A DNA stretch of 64,000 nt, taken from assembly GCA_037447655.1 (NCBI GenBank), contig JBBHKE010000225.1, positions 38,364 through 102,363 on the forward strand, in the 5' to 3' direction. Position numbers and translations under genes: made by a program. This document shows positions 62,601-64,000 of this stretch, in pieces. The notes under the pieces are model-generated. The model did no database searches. It was not told the origin of the DNA and saw nothing but the letters and a program-made list of their open reading frames with translations. This DNA is from Zygnema cylindricum (lineage: Eukaryota; Streptophyta; Zygnematophyceae; Zygnematales; Zygnemataceae). Positions within the stretch are counted from its first letter, which is position 1, and each line of letters opens with the position of its first letter.

Positions 62601-63870
62601 TAGGTTTCATAATTTTATGGTTCTAAAGAACACAAAGAAAGGTGTAATTCCTGTGTGATATTTGAAAGAAAATGAGGGAAAAGTTTTAGTTAGCGTGTTC
62701 TCCTTTGTAAATCACTTATAATTTCTCTAAACAATAAGGTTTTTTTCTGCCTCTTCCTGTTCAGTTTTTGTCTTTGTATGCTCAATTATGTTTTTTATAC
62801 CTGTTTTGTTCTCTTTTCTTGCTTATTTTAGCTCCTGTTCTTTCCCTTGTTTTGTCCTTTTTCTAACTTACTATCTCTATCACTCTTTGCCCGATCCCAT
62901 CCTGTTCTACCCTTTATATCCCTTTTCCCCCATCTTTTTTGCCTTTTTCTGGCAAATCATATTTCTCCCTCTGTGGTTCATCTCGTGCCAATAAAACAGC
63001 TTTTGTTTTTTATCAACAGACCCTCCTTCCTTACGAGTCGAAATTTATTCTCGAAGTTCGAGACGTGAGAGAAACACTCGAATTGGAGTCGTGGTTGTAT
63101 GGACAAGTGATGGTTATAAATGATTGTGCTTATAGTACACGATATCTTTCGAAATGGACTATTTTTTTCGACTTAGACGAATTTTTTAATGCTGATGATC
63201 CTCCTTCTCCTTATGTAAAGCGAGCACACAACGAAGCAAAACAACAAGAGTTACATGCAACCGAACATTGGCAAAAGCAATTAGAAAAACTTCAACGGAA
63301 ACATCATAGAGAAGTCTATTCCGGGAGAAGTCGAGAGTCGAAACGTCTTATGGAAAGAATGGGGAGAAATATGGGAAACGGGGAAGATGATCTGGAAGAT
63401 CCTATGGGACCGTTCGATCCAATCCCACATCCGAAAAAGTTTCTTTTGGAAGAGAGACAGAGTAAGGAGATTTCGGAAGAAGAAGAGAGGAAAGCAAAGG
63501 AGATTCAGATAAAACAAGAGAAGCAGTATATGCGGTTGAGGAAAAAGAAAGCGAGAAACAACATTTGGGATAAAAAAATTAGTGCTGCAGAGCAGAAAAT
63601 TCACTTGGAACAACAAATAAGAGAACAAAAAGAACAAATGGAAGTAATCAAGGCTTATCGGGAGCAACTTCATGAACATTCAAAAAAAACAAAATTAATT
63701 CCGTTGGTTTTGGATTCTTATGGAGATTCTGCCTATCTCACTTTTGGAACTATGTGGTGGGATGTCGAAAGATGTATTTCGAATACTGAAGCTCAAGGGG
63801 ATTGGGCAATCCAAAGAATGCTCTACCATTGGCCACACATTTATTGCATGAAACCAAAAGTATATCCAAG
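59604..63870 (+). CDS. GT92 (DUF23) glycosyltransferase, first four exons; continues beyond 63,870
   Basis: Exons 59,604-59,768, 61,034-61,205, 62,177-62,508 and 63,020-63,870; donors GTAGAG, GTGAGT, GTAAGA, GTATGA and phases all agree. At least 505 residues; the C-terminus lies past the window. Exon 1 encodes a basic N-terminus and a membrane anchor (PAFPIGLLIVLLRW, about 34-47), as in Golgi type II enzymes. Exon 2 has GLAPLERRG and FRGCSW. Exon 3 carries the GT92 signature: GEHHDLLYEAVILHCKL, HHVTFCSPPVHSAIDAKR, YEWLEYHIYLGIDYFILYDA. Exon 4 has SKWTIFFDLDEFF, with DLD (about 274-276) the likely metal/donor motif, and TFGTMWWDVERC. Plant relatives include galactan beta-1,4-galactosyltransferases, but the substrate here is unknown. 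Between DLDEFF and DSYGDSAYLTF sits a charged insert of about 160 residues (about 284-445) predicted as coiled coil. An upstream start in another exon is possible. Confidence 0.88.
59769..61033 (+). other. GT92 intron 1 with repeats
   Basis: Pyrimidine-only tracts follow the donor (59,785-59,925) and recur at 60,570-60,680. At 60,882-60,992 a degenerate tandem repeat of GGTCAACAAAGTCAACTC (about six units) precedes the acceptor; the GTCAA words resemble W-box cores but may be simple repeat. Confidence 0.8.
62085..62176 (+). repeat. Pyrimidine-only tract at the GT92 exon 3 acceptor
   Basis: CTCTCCTCCCC-type sequence occupying the last 90 bases of intron 2. Similar tracts follow the exon 3 donor (62,526-62,572) and the exon 4 donor (63,920-64,000). 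Confidence 0.88.
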
Positions 63871-64000
63871 GTATGAATTTAAATGGCTGAAAATAATGTC
63901 AAACTTCCCTTGTACCTGTCATTATCTCTCTCCCTAGCACTTCACCTAAATTTCTTGTCGCCCCTCCCTCCTCTCTCTCTCTTCATCTCCCCTCTCTCTC

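Overview
The window looks like nuclear DNA from a green plant-lineage (streptophyte) genome that is rich in repeats. The evidence is spliced genes with canonical GT-AG introns, plant-type GDP-mannose 4,6-dehydratase and GT92 glycosyltransferase proteins, a hevein-type (CBM18) plus GH18 chitinase, telo-box-like AAACCCTAA motifs, and Copia elements whose primer-binding site matches the plant initiator tRNA-Met anticodon arm. The species cannot be fixed from sequence alone; a charophyte alga or a seedless land plant is a guess. One 10-N assembly gap lies at 10,939-10,948.

Layout. 1-13.3 kb: nested, decayed LTR retrotransposons (at least three Copia families, plus fragments I cannot assign). 13.3-20.8 kb: small DNA transposons, including a 'TACACCG' MITE family with TA at the ends and a family ending in AGGGCGTGTCCCCATGT. 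21.1-25.6 kb: an intact two-exon GDP-mannose 4,6-dehydratase gene with a 3.4-kb intron. 25.6-42.8 kb: a tandem segmental duplication. The right copy carries a four-exon GH18 chitinase (39.4-42.8 kb, minus strand) with one frame break. The left copy (28.9-34.4 kb) is a truncated pseudogene split by a nested insertion of about 4.4 kb, and a stray piece of the dehydratase 3' region at 37.55-37.79 kb marks the junction. 44.3-50.5 kb: a complete but decayed Copia element with 890-bp LTRs and a perfect 5-bp target duplication, sitting in the terminus of an older DNA transposon. 51.5-59.3 kb: hAT-like elements and MITEs, some datable against an uninserted paralogous site. 59.6 kb to the window end: the first four exons of a GT92 glycosyltransferase with an unusual charged coiled-coil insert.

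The three host genes are not a pathway cluster in any demonstrable way. The dehydratase makes the GDP-fucose precursor in the cytosol, the GT92 protein is a probable Golgi cell-wall or glycan glycosyltransferase, and the chitinase is secreted. All three share one architectural trait: pyrimidine-only low-complexity tracts on the sense strand in the 5' UTR or introns, often next to splice sites. Most of the rest of the window is transposable-element sequence nested in transposable-element sequence.
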